Assembly: GCF_026965555.1 (NCBI RefSeq)
Contig: NZ_CP114040.1
Span: 744,001 to 808,000, forward strand
DNA: 64,000 nucleotides
Direction: 5' to 3'
From: Nannocystis punicea
GTDB lineage: Bacteria > Myxococcota_A > Polyangia > Nannocystales > Nannocystaceae
The notes under the pieces are model-generated. The model did no database searches, was not told the origin of the DNA, and was given only the letters and a program-made list of their open reading frames with translations. Positions within the stretch are counted from its first letter, which is position 1. Every line of letters starts with the position of its first letter. Shown here in pieces: positions 43,174-51,682 of this stretch. The translations under genes were made by a program, and so were the position numbers.

Positions 43174-44844
43174 ATGCTGATCCACCACGTACTCAAGGTC
43201 CTGTGCGCCATGCTGGTGCTTGTAGCGTGTTCTTTCCACGCGCCGGCGTGGTACGGCCTCAGCGACGAAGCTCCGCCAGATCTGGGTGGCACGAGCGGTT
43301 CGACCAGCGGCACGAGTAACGACGCGCCACCCGACTCGAGCAGCCCCGATCCCGGGAGCAGCACCACCGGCGGGAGCGCGAGTCATGGTGAAGGCTCGAG
43401 CTCGGAGGGCGCCGGTGACGACGGCGGCAAGGCGGTGCCGGTCGAGGTCGAGATCTCCTTTTTAAATCCTTCGCCGATGATCGAGGTCGGCGAGGTGCAG
43501 GTCTCGGTGTGGACGTCGCGGCCGGTCGCGTCGGTCGACATTTTTAATGGTGACGCGCCGCTGGTGCTCGGAGCGGCGCCGCAAAACCCTGTCCACGTGT
43601 TCGAGGTGACGTCCGACGACGTGCCCGGCGACGGCACGCACACGATCCGCGCGGTCGCACACGCGGCCGACGGCGTCAGCGGCGAGGACGTGGAAGCACT
43701 GACGATCGACGTCCAGCCCGGAGGGACCGACGTTTGGCCGCCCTACGTGAAGGCCGGGCCGATCAACGGTTTTACAAGTGCGGCGATCCGCGGCAACGGG
43801 ATCGACGTCGCGGGTTACTTCGAGACGAAGGATGGACTCGAGGCGGTGGCGGTGCGCATCGATGGAACGAAAGGACAGCCGGAGGGCGAGCCGATCGAGC
43901 TCGGCTCGGTCGCAGTGACAGGCGGCGGGCGTGGGCCGGCGATCGCGGTCGGTGATGAGGATGACGCGGCGTTCGTGGCGTGGACGATGCCGGACAGCGG
44001 GTCGACGCGGTGGGCCATGTCGCGGGTGAAGTTCGGCGAGGGGAAGGAACCGACGACGATCGGGGGGCTCGGGAGCTCGGTCAACGCGATAACCGTCGAT
44101 GGAGACGTGTTGATCCTCGTCGGCGCGGACGAGGTCAACGCGGGCACGCATGACCTCAAGGTCTGGTGGCTCTCGGCGACGGGCGGGCAGGTGCTGGACG
44201 AGCAGACGTTCGCGGCACCAGGTGAAGACGATTTTTTCAACGAGTGGGACGAGGTCGCGCGCGGGGTGGCGATCGTCGACGGCGAGATCGTCGTGGTCGG
44301 CGAGCGGCAGATCTTGGGCAACAACAATCAACTTGTCCGGCGGACGATTGTCTTGCAGTATGGCCTGGGCGGTGAACCACTCGCCGAGTGGACCTCCTCG
44401 GGCGAGCTGCTGGACGAGGATGCGGGGATGGCCGTCGCGCCGCTGCACGCGGGGGGCTTCGTCGTGACCGGGTGGGGGCGCGACAAGGGGTCGATTCGCC
44501 AGGTGCTGACGCGCTGGTTTTCGGCCGAGAACGAGACCGGCACCCTGCGGATCGAGCCTACCCCCTCAAATGACGCAATTGGCTTCGCTATCGGCGAGGA
44601 CCGCGAGGGCAAGATCGTCATCGCTGGCGCACTCCAGCAGCCGAAGACCGACGCTAACGCCTGGATCTTCGCCATCCCGGGTCCGGTGGGAGTACCGGTG
44701 TGGGAGGTGATCCGCAACGGGCCGGGCCAGGGACCCGACGAGGCCGCGGGTCTGGCGCTCGATGCGTGGGGCTACGCGTACGTCGCGGGCAGCGAGTTCG
44801 ACGAGCTGCAGCCGCGAGCGTTCGCGCTGCGCCTGTACCCGTAG
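43174..44844 (+). CDS. beta-propeller-like lipoprotein with Ser/Thr-rich linker
   Basis: 556 residues. Lipobox LVLVAC (Cys19) after a signal peptide. Residues about 35-90 are a low-complexity Ser/Thr/Gly/Asp linker (GTSGSTSGTSND, SSTTGGSASH). A first beta domain (about 90-190; VEVEISFLNPSPMIEVGEVQ) looks Ig-like. The remaining ~360 residues are repeated beta-strands of the type GPAIAVGDEDDAAFVAW and VAIVDGEIVVVGE, as in secreted propellers with SBBP-like repeats. Likely outer-membrane anchored. Third gene after the double kinase; the intervening gap (20 bases) holds a CCTTTTAAAAGAC palindrome. Confidence 0.8.
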   Translation: MLIHHVLKVLCAMLVLVACSFHAPAWYGLSDEAPPDLGGTSGSTSGTSNDAPPDSSSPDPGSSTTGGSASHGEGSSSEGAGDDGGKAVPVEVEISFLNPSPMIEVGEVQVSVWTSRPVASVDIFNGDAPLVLGAAPQNPVHVFEVTSDDVPGDGTHTIRAVAHAADGVSGEDVEALTIDVQPGGTDVWPPYVKAGPINGFTSAAIRGNGIDVAGYFETKDGLEAVAVRIDGTKGQPEGEPIELGSVAVTGGGRGPAIAVGDEDDAAFVAWTMPDSGSTRWAMSRVKFGEGKEPTTIGGLGSSVNAITVDGDVLILVGADEVNAGTHDLKVWWLSATGGQVLDEQTFAAPGEDDFFNEWDEVARGVAIVDGEIVVVGERQILGNNNQLVRRTIVLQYGLGGEPLAEWTSSGELLDEDAGMAVAPLHAGGFVVTGWGRDKGSIRQVLTRWFSAENETGTLRIEPTPSNDAIGFAIGEDREGKIVIAGALQQPKTDANAWIFAIPGPVGVPVWEVIRNGPGQGPDEAAGLALDAWGYAYVAGSEFDELQPRAFALRLYP

Positions 44845-44888
44845 CCCCTCACACGTGGCTACCAAGTCGTGCTTCCTCGCTGTCGCCG

Positions 44889-45977
44889 TCACTGCGGAAC
44901 GAACACGTCGCACTGCGACTTGAGCATCATCGCTGCCGCATCGAAGAACGACACGTAGTCCATCGCGCAGGCCGAACCGAACAGCGCGTTCGGCTTCATG
45001 AGCTCGGTCCAGGTGCGGAGTTCGTGTTCCACACCTGGATCGTAACCGCATAGCCCATCAGGGTCGTCGACGTCGGTCGAGATCACGAGGAGAACCACCG
45101 CGTCGACATCGCCGCCCTTCGCGTCGACCAGCGCGTCTCTCCAGTCCTCCGCGGTGCCCTCGCTGAACTGGTCGTAGGTGTCCTGGATGGCGACGACGAA
45201 GAGGAGCGCGTCGGGTCGGAGAAAGCCCTCGTTGCAGCCGCCCGGCGCGTTCATGTCGCCGGCGAGGGCCTTGACGGTCGCCTCCGCGACTTGATCTCCG
45301 CCGTTCGTACCCATCGACGCGATGCAAGTGAACGCGCTCTCGAGGTCGGGCTCGTCGCTGGTGATGTAGCGGCGGCCGCTGGTGAGGTCGCAGCGCTGGT
45401 TGGTCGCGTTGTCGCCCCGGGGGAAGGTGACGCCGGCGCCCTGGACGGAGTCGCACGGCTCCAGCGCGGCGCTGCAAGGGTAATCGGGCGTCTGGGCGCA
45501 GACGTCCTTGCAGCCCGCGCACCACGGCAAGGCCCACGAGCCGAACGTGTTGGTCGAGAGGATGTGATAGTCGAAGTCGGCGAACTGGCTCTCGAGCGTG
45601 GCGATGAAGCTCGGGAAGCTCGCCTTGAGCGCGCTCTGCTGGTCCAGCATGGTCGACGCGGAGCTGATCGTGAAGACGATGTCGACCTTGCCCTTGCAGC
45701 CAGGGGGCGGGCCGTCGCCGGCGTCGGGGATCTCGCCGAGATCCGGGATGCCGGAACCCGTGCTGGTTGAGCTGGTCGAGGTGCTCGACCCCACCGAGCT
45801 GGCCGAGTCCTCGGCCGAGCTGGTCGAGGTTGAGGTGGACGTGTCCGCACTCGTCGAGCTGGTCGCCGGGGGCGCGGTGGTGATGCTCGAGTTAAAACCC
45901 AGTTCTTGGCCGTTGTCACCGTGGCAGGCAATCAGGACAAAGGCGGCAAGAGCGGCGGGGCGCACGAGGACGCACAA
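44889..45977 (-). CDS. VWA-like secreted lipoprotein
   Basis: 362 residues from TTG 45977; GTG 45965 is an alternative that keeps the signal peptide. Lipobox FVLIAC. A Ser/Thr/Asp linker follows (TSTSTSSAEDSASSV and similar). From about residue 93 (GKVDIVFTISSASTMLDQQS) the sequence resembles a von Willebrand A domain, but the MIDAS DxSxS is altered to TISSAS, so metal binding may be lost. Numerous Cys (CAGCKDVCAQ, CSAALEPC) imply disulphides. Such proteins are common in Nannocystineae and their ligands are unknown. It is convergent with the propeller lipoprotein. Confidence 0.8.
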   Translation of the reverse strand: MCVLVRPAALAAFVLIACHGDNGQELGFNSSITTAPPATSSTSADTSTSTSTSSAEDSASSVGSSTSTSSTSTGSGIPDLGEIPDAGDGPPPGCKGKVDIVFTISSASTMLDQQSALKASFPSFIATLESQFADFDYHILSTNTFGSWALPWCAGCKDVCAQTPDYPCSAALEPCDSVQGAGVTFPRGDNATNQRCDLTSGRRYITSDEPDLESAFTCIASMGTNGGDQVAEATVKALAGDMNAPGGCNEGFLRPDALLFVVAIQDTYDQFSEGTAEDWRDALVDAKGGDVDAVVLLVISTDVDDPDGLCGYDPGVEHELRTWTELMKPNALFGSACAMDYVSFFDAAAMMLKSQCDVFVPQ

Positions 45978-46260
45978 TAGCGCAGGATGCGGAACGTGTC
46001 ATGAACTGCCGAATAGAGTGTCGTGCATTCAGTAGGCGTCGCTCACGCCGTTGCCGGCGCGTGCCGGGCAACCGGGGCGACCGATCCCGCCGCGAAAGTC
46101 GAAGCCCATCACGGCGAAGCACCGGCCGGGCGCAAAGCCCGCTTCAGACCTTCCTCATCTGAAGACCTACCAAGGCACGTCGGCAGGGGAGTCTGCTGAC
46201 ATTGACTCAGCAACTGGGCGCGTGCCAACCTAGAAGTCACCACCCTGAACACGAGCCAAC
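45978..46260. other. intergenic region before the low-GC cassette
   Basis: 283 bases upstream of the HD gene. Composition changes from GC-rich to AT-richer at about 46140, marking the left edge of the compositional island. A promoter for the cassette should lie at about 46170-46250 (TGACATTGACTCAGCAACTG is the most AT-rich part), but no consensus is certain. No tRNA or attachment-like direct repeat was found. Confidence 0.45.
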
Positions 46261-47157
46261 ATGTTCCATCTGTCGCTCACCGACCTTAAGCTGTTCAAAA
46301 CCCTTCAGAGGAGAGCGGAGACAGACCCACGGGCTCTGGCATTCACTGGTGTACTGGTGCCCGTTACTGGAGATGCGGCAGAATACCTGGGTTATGTCAC
46401 AAAAACATTTCCGACATACACTCGGCACAATATTCAACATTCATGGACGATCTTGGAAAAGATCGCTTGTTTCGTCTCTGAAGAAGCTCTGAAGGAACTC
46501 TCCAGCCTGGAGCTCTTTTCACTTATCCTTGCGGCCGTATTCCACGATACGGGAATGGTAGCGAGCACGACTGAGAATATTTCGGCCGACGCAGTTCGAG
46601 ACCATCATCCGAAGCGTAGCGCTGAAGTACTTCGACAGTACCTCAATGAACGACTAAAAATTATGTCCGAATACACGAACCGCTTGGCATCAAATATTGG
46701 TTTCATCATTGAGGCCCACGGTCTCGACTGGAAGGATATGCGTGCTCGAAAAGAGTTCTCAACACCAGACATGCTCGGGAATCAGGTCATGAGGCCGGGT
46801 CTTCTCGCCCTATACTTACGCATCGGAGATCTCCTTGATCTCGACTCCGATCGAACATGCGATGTTGTGACTGCTATGATCCCTGAGGTTTTCCAAGATC
46901 GCGTCTCCAGACAGCATCATGAGCGCCACAAGTTGGTTTCCAATCACTTTGTGAGTCCTAAGGCAATCCGCGTCCATGTACAGTGTGAGAACGAAGAACA
47001 GCACATCATCTGGGAAAAATGGCTCGGCTACCTTCGCCGAGACATCGAGCTTGCAAACACATATGTTTTGATTGACGATTTGGCGGTTTTTCGACTGCCA
47101 CCTCCAGATTGTAAAATCGAAGCCGCAACCGGGGCGCAGTACTCTCTGGGGGATTAG
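46261..47157 (+). CDS. HD-domain protein, partner of an Hsp90-like ATPase
   Basis: 298 residues from ATG 46261. The metal-binding set of an HD phosphohydrolase is present: RHNIQHSW (about 54-61), AAVFHDTGM with His-Asp at 95-96, a IIEAHGLDW motif near 157, and YLRIGDLLDLDSDRT with an Asp near 190. It therefore probably hydrolyses a phosphate ester, a nucleotide being the usual substrate of such proteins. The whole length is paralogous to the N-terminus of the next gene (SLTDLKLFKTLQ versus SLTDVKLFKSLQ). It ends four bases before that gene, so they form one unit. GC content and third-position A/T use differ sharply from the rest of the window, indicating horizontal acquisition. No known named defence system is assigned. 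Confidence 0.8.
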   Translation: MFHLSLTDLKLFKTLQRRAETDPRALAFTGVLVPVTGDAAEYLGYVTKTFPTYTRHNIQHSWTILEKIACFVSEEALKELSSLELFSLILAAVFHDTGMVASTTENISADAVRDHHPKRSAEVLRQYLNERLKIMSEYTNRLASNIGFIIEAHGLDWKDMRARKEFSTPDMLGNQVMRPGLLALYLRIGDLLDLDSDRTCDVVTAMIPEVFQDRVSRQHHERHKLVSNHFVSPKAIRVHVQCENEEQHIIWEKWLGYLRRDIELANTYVLIDDLAVFRLPPPDCKIEAATGAQYSLGD

Positions 47158-47161
47158 GATC

Positions 47162-49789
47162 ATGTTTATTCAATCCCTTACTGATGTTAAACTTTTCAAG
47201 TCTCTGCAAGCAAGAACGGACCCTGTCTCAACAACGCTTGCGGGCGCATTGATACCTTTACTAAACGATTCAACTCTGTACTGTCAGCAAACCTCGGCTC
47301 AGAAACAGCAACACGCATGGCAGATTTTGGAGAGAATATCGCAATTTGCATCATCGACCGTAATTTCCCAATTATCAAGCCTTGAAATCTTCATTTTAAT
47401 TCTGTCTGCGTCTCTTCACGAGAGAGAAGGAACTGGACAAGACGGCTGCGCAGCGACTCCAGATGGGGCACAGGATTTAGCCGGCGATCTAAAGACGCGG
47501 CTAGCATTCATGGCGCAACATGCGAGTCGGATTGCGACTACGGTCCAAGCGGTCGTTCACGCTCACGGCCTCGATTGGGACGAGAATCGATCAAACAAGC
47601 GATTTCTTACGCCGGATATGATTGGGGATCAGAAGGTACGCGTACATGTGCTGGTCACATATCTGAGGATCGCCGATCTTCTCGACCTCGAGTCCGATAG
47701 ATCCTGCAAACTGGCGCGACGATGTATGACTGTCTCTGCAAGACCAGATCATTGCATGCAGGGTCTTGGAGGGTCGGCCTCCAGCCGAATTATTAATCAA
47801 TACGTTGATCCAGAGATCATTCGGGTCGTTGTCGAAAATGATTCTAGAGTTGAATATCATCGATGGCACCAGTGGCTATCTCATCTTCGGCAAGAGATCG
47901 AGCGTGCCAATACATATATGTTCGTAGGGGATTTCCAGGATTTTCGGCTTCCGCCGCCGGACGAGGTTAAGGTTCTGCGATCTTCGCAGGCTACCTATGA
48001 GGTTTGGGGACTAAAGTTCGAAATTGATCAGACAGGAAGAATTTGGGATCTCATTTCGAGATCTGTATACACGGGCAGATGGGATTTTATAAGAGAATTG
48101 CTACAGAACGCAATTGATGCGACGGCGCTGCGTCTATTCTTGGATTCGGGGGCTTCTGTGGCTTTCGAGTCCCCTCGGGGGTGGAAGCCATCGGCGTCTT
48201 ATACCCCGCGGGTCACGATCACTAGCAGCGCAAACGGGATGAGCTTGGCAATATTTGACAATGGTATCGGGATGACTCGCTCGGATTTAGAAAACTTTCT
48301 CTTCACTGTGGCGGATTCAGGATATTCTAAACGGCCAACAGGCCGATCTTTTCGCTTTCACTCTATCGCTCGGTTCGGGATCGGATTTATCTCCATACTT
48401 ACACGGGCGAGGACTGTCTTGATTAGGACTCGCCCTCATGATGGAAGCGATCTCGGGAGGCGCGTGTTCTTGGAGGCAGGTTCGAGAGAGGCTTATGCAG
48501 AGATTGACGCGGAGGCTCCGATTGGCACATCGATTAGTCTCACTCTTAAAGATCCAATCTCTTTTCATGAGCTAGAGACCTACTTCAAGCGCGAATTCCG
48601 ATTTGTTTCAGCCCCGGTAAGATGGATTAGTTGGGATGCCGTGAGCGCTGGTGTCAAGTTCGCACGGTCCATTGAAGTTGAAATAAACCCCCGACTGGAG
48701 CACGACCTCACTAAGGTAGTAGGCACCACGGGCGATCAGGCTATTATCGAAAAAATGCTCCACGAATTTACTGAAGTACACCAGACTGTCCTGGAACGAC
48801 TTCGTCGAACGACCCCAAACAGAAGGGCCCCTCGTTGGCCTGCATATGACGTCCCACTCCTCTTTCCGAGCGGGACCGCCCTGCCGGGCGCCCTCGTCGT
48901 TGTTCTCGACGAATACTTTAACATCTCGCAGATTCACCAGGCATCTCATTTCTCGGGGTCTAAGAAGCGACTCATCGTTTGGGTTCCATGTCACCTTGTC
49001 GATTTGAATGCAGGAATAGAATGGAGCTCCATGCACGGTTTTCTGGTCGAGAACGGCCATGCCGTTACGTCAATTACATCAGCGCCAAAGGCTCACGAAG
49101 TTCTCGGAGACGAACTCTATAACGAGGACTTGGCCCTCCAGAATCGACTTATGCAAGAACGGGATCTTTACGCTTTGGAAGATGAGGATGGATCCTCCGA
49201 TGCGGCTACAGCCACATCGCTGACCATGGGGGAAGATCAGATCACTATCGCCTCGTTAGAAGGGGGGGAAGTATTTGAGAGCAGAGATATGTTTAGTGGC
49301 CTTGAGGCAAAGATGGTAATGCGCTCGGCAATGAGTGGATTGCGAAAGAAGGGTGGGGCAAAGGATGTTCGCTTGGAATCCTTGTTTAATCAATTAGTGA
49401 CCGCCCTTCAGAGTTTGGATAATAGTGCTTTCCAGGATGGTGTTCGGCTTCCTATTGCTGCAAATCATGTGGCGCCAATAGGGGCGTGTCGGGCACTCAT
49501 GAATCTTTCTGCGGTTTCTCGCCTACCCCTGAATGCTTCTAGATCATCCATTGACGAATCTCCTACGCTTTTGAACCAATGGGCGGGAGCAGGAGGGCGG
49601 TATGTGCAAGGTCGAATTTTGGAAGAGATTGAGCGGGTGTTGCGACACCTCGGGATTGTCTGGGAGGAAGCCGGAATAATCCGCGCAGGCGTCTTTTCAT
49701 CGGTTACCTCAGAGCTCGAGCGTCATACAAGGCGAACTATTCGACATGCGATCAATGATATCCGCTCCCGCCTTAATGAAGAGGCGTGA
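47162..49789 (+). CDS. HD-like domain fused to an Hsp90-type GHKL ATPase
   Basis: 875 residues from ATG 47162. Residues 1-255 repeat the fold of the preceding HD protein, but the metal-binding His-Asp is replaced (LSASLHEREG), so this copy is probably inactive. From about 275 a GHKL/Hsp90 ATPase follows: N-box RELLQNAIDA (about 310-320), DNGIGM near 366 and FGIGF near 404, the same order as in HtpG. The last ~400 residues lack Hsp90's client-binding middle/C-terminal domains and include an acidic stretch (YALEDEDGSSDAATA). It should bind ATP and couple a conformational switch to the HD protein. Composition is low-GC like its partner. No annotated system with this exact pair comes to mind. Confidence 0.8.
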   Translation: MFIQSLTDVKLFKSLQARTDPVSTTLAGALIPLLNDSTLYCQQTSAQKQQHAWQILERISQFASSTVISQLSSLEIFILILSASLHEREGTGQDGCAATPDGAQDLAGDLKTRLAFMAQHASRIATTVQAVVHAHGLDWDENRSNKRFLTPDMIGDQKVRVHVLVTYLRIADLLDLESDRSCKLARRCMTVSARPDHCMQGLGGSASSRIINQYVDPEIIRVVVENDSRVEYHRWHQWLSHLRQEIERANTYMFVGDFQDFRLPPPDEVKVLRSSQATYEVWGLKFEIDQTGRIWDLISRSVYTGRWDFIRELLQNAIDATALRLFLDSGASVAFESPRGWKPSASYTPRVTITSSANGMSLAIFDNGIGMTRSDLENFLFTVADSGYSKRPTGRSFRFHSIARFGIGFISILTRARTVLIRTRPHDGSDLGRRVFLEAGSREAYAEIDAEAPIGTSISLTLKDPISFHELETYFKREFRFVSAPVRWISWDAVSAGVKFARSIEVEINPRLEHDLTKVVGTTGDQAIIEKMLHEFTEVHQTVLERLRRTTPNRRAPRWPAYDVPLLFPSGTALPGALVVVLDEYFNISQIHQASHFSGSKKRLIVWVPCHLVDLNAGIEWSSMHGFLVENGHAVTSITSAPKAHEVLGDELYNEDLALQNRLMQERDLYALEDEDGSSDAATATSLTMGEDQITIASLEGGEVFESRDMFSGLEAKMVMRSAMSGLRKKGGAKDVRLESLFNQLVTALQSLDNSAFQDGVRLPIAANHVAPIGACRALMNLSAVSRLPLNASRSSIDESPTLLNQWAGAGGRYVQGRILEEIERVLRHLGIVWEEAGIIRAGVFSSVTSELERHTRRTIRHAINDIRSRLNEEA

Positions 49790-50190
49790 GCTTTCGTAAA
49801 GCGGAACGTCTTCATGCGTGAGGTCGCCGGGGCGTTCGGGGCGTTTTCTGTTCTGATCGTCCTGTCGTTGTGCCTCGGGTGGTGGCAGCGCCGCCTGCTC
49901 GGCGCGCAGCTCGGGGCCGGGGAGCAGGCAGGCTCGGCGCTGCCAGGGGCGGCGCTCGACAGGTAGTGGACTGAAGACAGCGTCCCCGTCCAGGTGCGCG
50001 AGGTCGGGACGCGCAACGCCGATCGGGCCACCGGGGAGACCACCAGCGAGGTCCCCACCGGGGAGACCACCAGCGAGTACACCATCGAGATCCCCGAGAA
50101 ACCCGACGCGCGTCCTTCGAGTCGAAGGCGAGCCTCGTGCGGCGTCGGTCTCGACCCCGCGGCGAGTCCACCCCACGCGACGTCACACTC
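49790..50190. other. region after the low-GC cassette
   Basis: 401 bases. GC-rich composition resumes at about 49800. It contains copy A of a dispersed repeat, a possible 50-codon ORF at 49814-49966 with one hydrophobic stretch (AFSVLIVLSLCLGWW), and a short tandem duplication GGGGAGACCACCAGCGAGG (about 50033 and 50060). None has a good ribosome site except possibly the ORF. Confidence 0.5.
49845..49990. repeat. dispersed repeat, copy A
   Basis: Shares a long near-identical stretch with 53828-53950 (copy B): CTGTTCTGATCGTCCTGTCG, then CTCGGGTGGTGGCAGCGCCG and a GACAGGTAGYGGACT tail. A one-base indel after GGCGCGCAG shifts any reading frame between the copies, so it is probably conserved as DNA and not as protein. 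Confidence 0.8.
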
Positions 50191-51399
50191 ATGCGAACTC
50201 TGAACAAAAGGACAAGCGCGCTGGCGCTTTCACTGGTGCTATTGCTTGGCTGCACCGGCGGACCCCCGGCCGCCGACACTGCCTCGACCGGCGAGGATTC
50301 GACCGGTACTTCCGACATCAGCTCGGGCGTCACTTCGAGCCCGACCACGAGCAGCGGCGGGGAGGACACCGACGACGAGAGCACCACCGGCGGACCCCCG
50401 ATCTGTCCCCCCGGCTCTCACGCCGCCGAGAGCGGCGAATGTGAGGCCGAACTGACGGGATGGACCGCCGCGGGCGAGCTGCTCAAGGCGCGCGACCACC
50501 ACGTGACGTTCGTCGCCGAGACCCCGGCCGGAGTCTTTCTCTACGTCGCCGGAGGCACCGATGGGGTGGCGGTGCTGAAGAGCATCGAGCGCGCGAAGAT
50601 CGGCGCCGACGGGGTCCTCGGGCCATTCGGGGCCGCCGGAGAGCTGCCGGAGGGGCTGATCGGTGCAGGTCTCGCCCAGGTCGGGCGCGTCGTCGTCGTC
50701 GCGGGCGGCCTCGGTGTGGACAACAACTCGCAGACGGTCGCCTTTGTCGGCGTGATCGCCGACGACGGCGGCGTGACGTTCACGTCGGGTCCTTCGTTGC
50801 TGCGCTCGCGCTATCACCTGACCCTGACGGCGCACGGCGGTTACGTGTACGCGATCGGCGGCCTCGAGCAGAACGTCGATGTTCAGCCGCCGGCCCAGGC
50901 GGCCGTCGCGGACGTCGAGCGGGCTCCCCTGACGGACGGCGAGCTCGGCCCCTTCGAGGCCCTGCAGCCGCTGCCCGATCCGCTGACGCATCACGCAGCG
51001 GTCGTGCACGACGACACTCTGTACCTCGTCGGCGGGATCTCCGGCACGAGCGTGCGCACCGAGATCATCGGGGCCGAGCTCGCCGGCGGCGAGCTCGGGT
51101 CGTGGGCGCTGGCCGGGTACCTCCCCGAGGCCAGGGCGACCGCGGCGGCCACCGTGTTTCTCGACGAGCTCTACGTGATCGCCGGCGCCACGAAGACGCA
51201 GGGCGGAGAGGTCGACACGGTGCTGCGGGCCCCGTTCGCCGACAACGGCGCGGTCGAGGCCTTCGAGGAGCTGCCGGCGCTGTCGCTCACGCGCGCGCAC
51301 GCCCACCAGGCGCCGCTCCACGCCGGCGCCCTCTACTCGGCCGGCGGCTCGATCGACCACGTGCCGCAGAGCGAAGTGCTGCTCGGCCGCCTCGAGTGA
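50191..51399 (+). CDS. kelch-type propeller lipoprotein
   Basis: 402 residues from ATG 50191. Lipobox LLLGC (Cys20) follows a basic, hydrophobic signal peptide. After a Ser/Thr/Asp linker (TGEDSTGTSDISSG) there are five to six kelch-like blades: LYVAGGTDGVAVLKSIERAK, VVVVAGGLGV, VYAIGGLEQ, LYLVGGISGTSVRTEIIGAE, LYVIAGATKTQGGEVDTV and LYSAGGSIDHVPQSE. Kelch propellers bind proteins or sugars; no enzyme motif is seen. Stands alone downstream of the low-GC cassette. Confidence 0.85.
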   Translation: MRTLNKRTSALALSLVLLLGCTGGPPAADTASTGEDSTGTSDISSGVTSSPTTSSGGEDTDDESTTGGPPICPPGSHAAESGECEAELTGWTAAGELLKARDHHVTFVAETPAGVFLYVAGGTDGVAVLKSIERAKIGADGVLGPFGAAGELPEGLIGAGLAQVGRVVVVAGGLGVDNNSQTVAFVGVIADDGGVTFTSGPSLLRSRYHLTLTAHGGYVYAIGGLEQNVDVQPPAQAAVADVERAPLTDGELGPFEALQPLPDPLTHHAAVVHDDTLYLVGGISGTSVRTEIIGAELAGGELGSWALAGYLPEARATAAATVFLDELYVIAGATKTQGGEVDTVLRAPFADNGAVEAFEELPALSLTRAHAHQAPLHAGALYSAGGSIDHVPQSEVLLGRLE

Positions 51400-51489
51400 G
51401 CGTGTATCTGCTGGCGTGAATACGACCGAGGGAGAGCGGGCCACGGATTCGTGGGTGGACAGGGGACGCGGGCGCGCCTCGTCGATTCG

Positions 51490-51600
51490 CGGCGATCTGC
51501 AGCAGCGACACCGCCGGGCCCTGGGTGGCGATGAATCGCTCGCCGCTGGTCTCGGGGGCGGTCATGGCCCGCAGGGGGAGGTCGGCGGCGGCGGCGTCGG
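51490..51600 (-). pseudogene. short remnant of an SDR/epimerase gene
   Basis: The - strand reads LRAMTAPETSGERFIATQGP then AVSLLQIAANRR, nearly identical to the middle of the larger SDR pseudogene at 59258-59660 (about 98 bases; 51490-51587 versus 59439-59535). Here the frame is intact across the point where the other copy has lost a C. Only this fragment of the gene survives. Confidence 0.7.
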
Positions 51601-51682
51601 CCGCTGCGTCGTCGCCGGGTGGTACCATGACGCGCGGAGGGGCCAGTGCAGCGGGCGACGGCGGGCGAACGGAGGACCAGGA

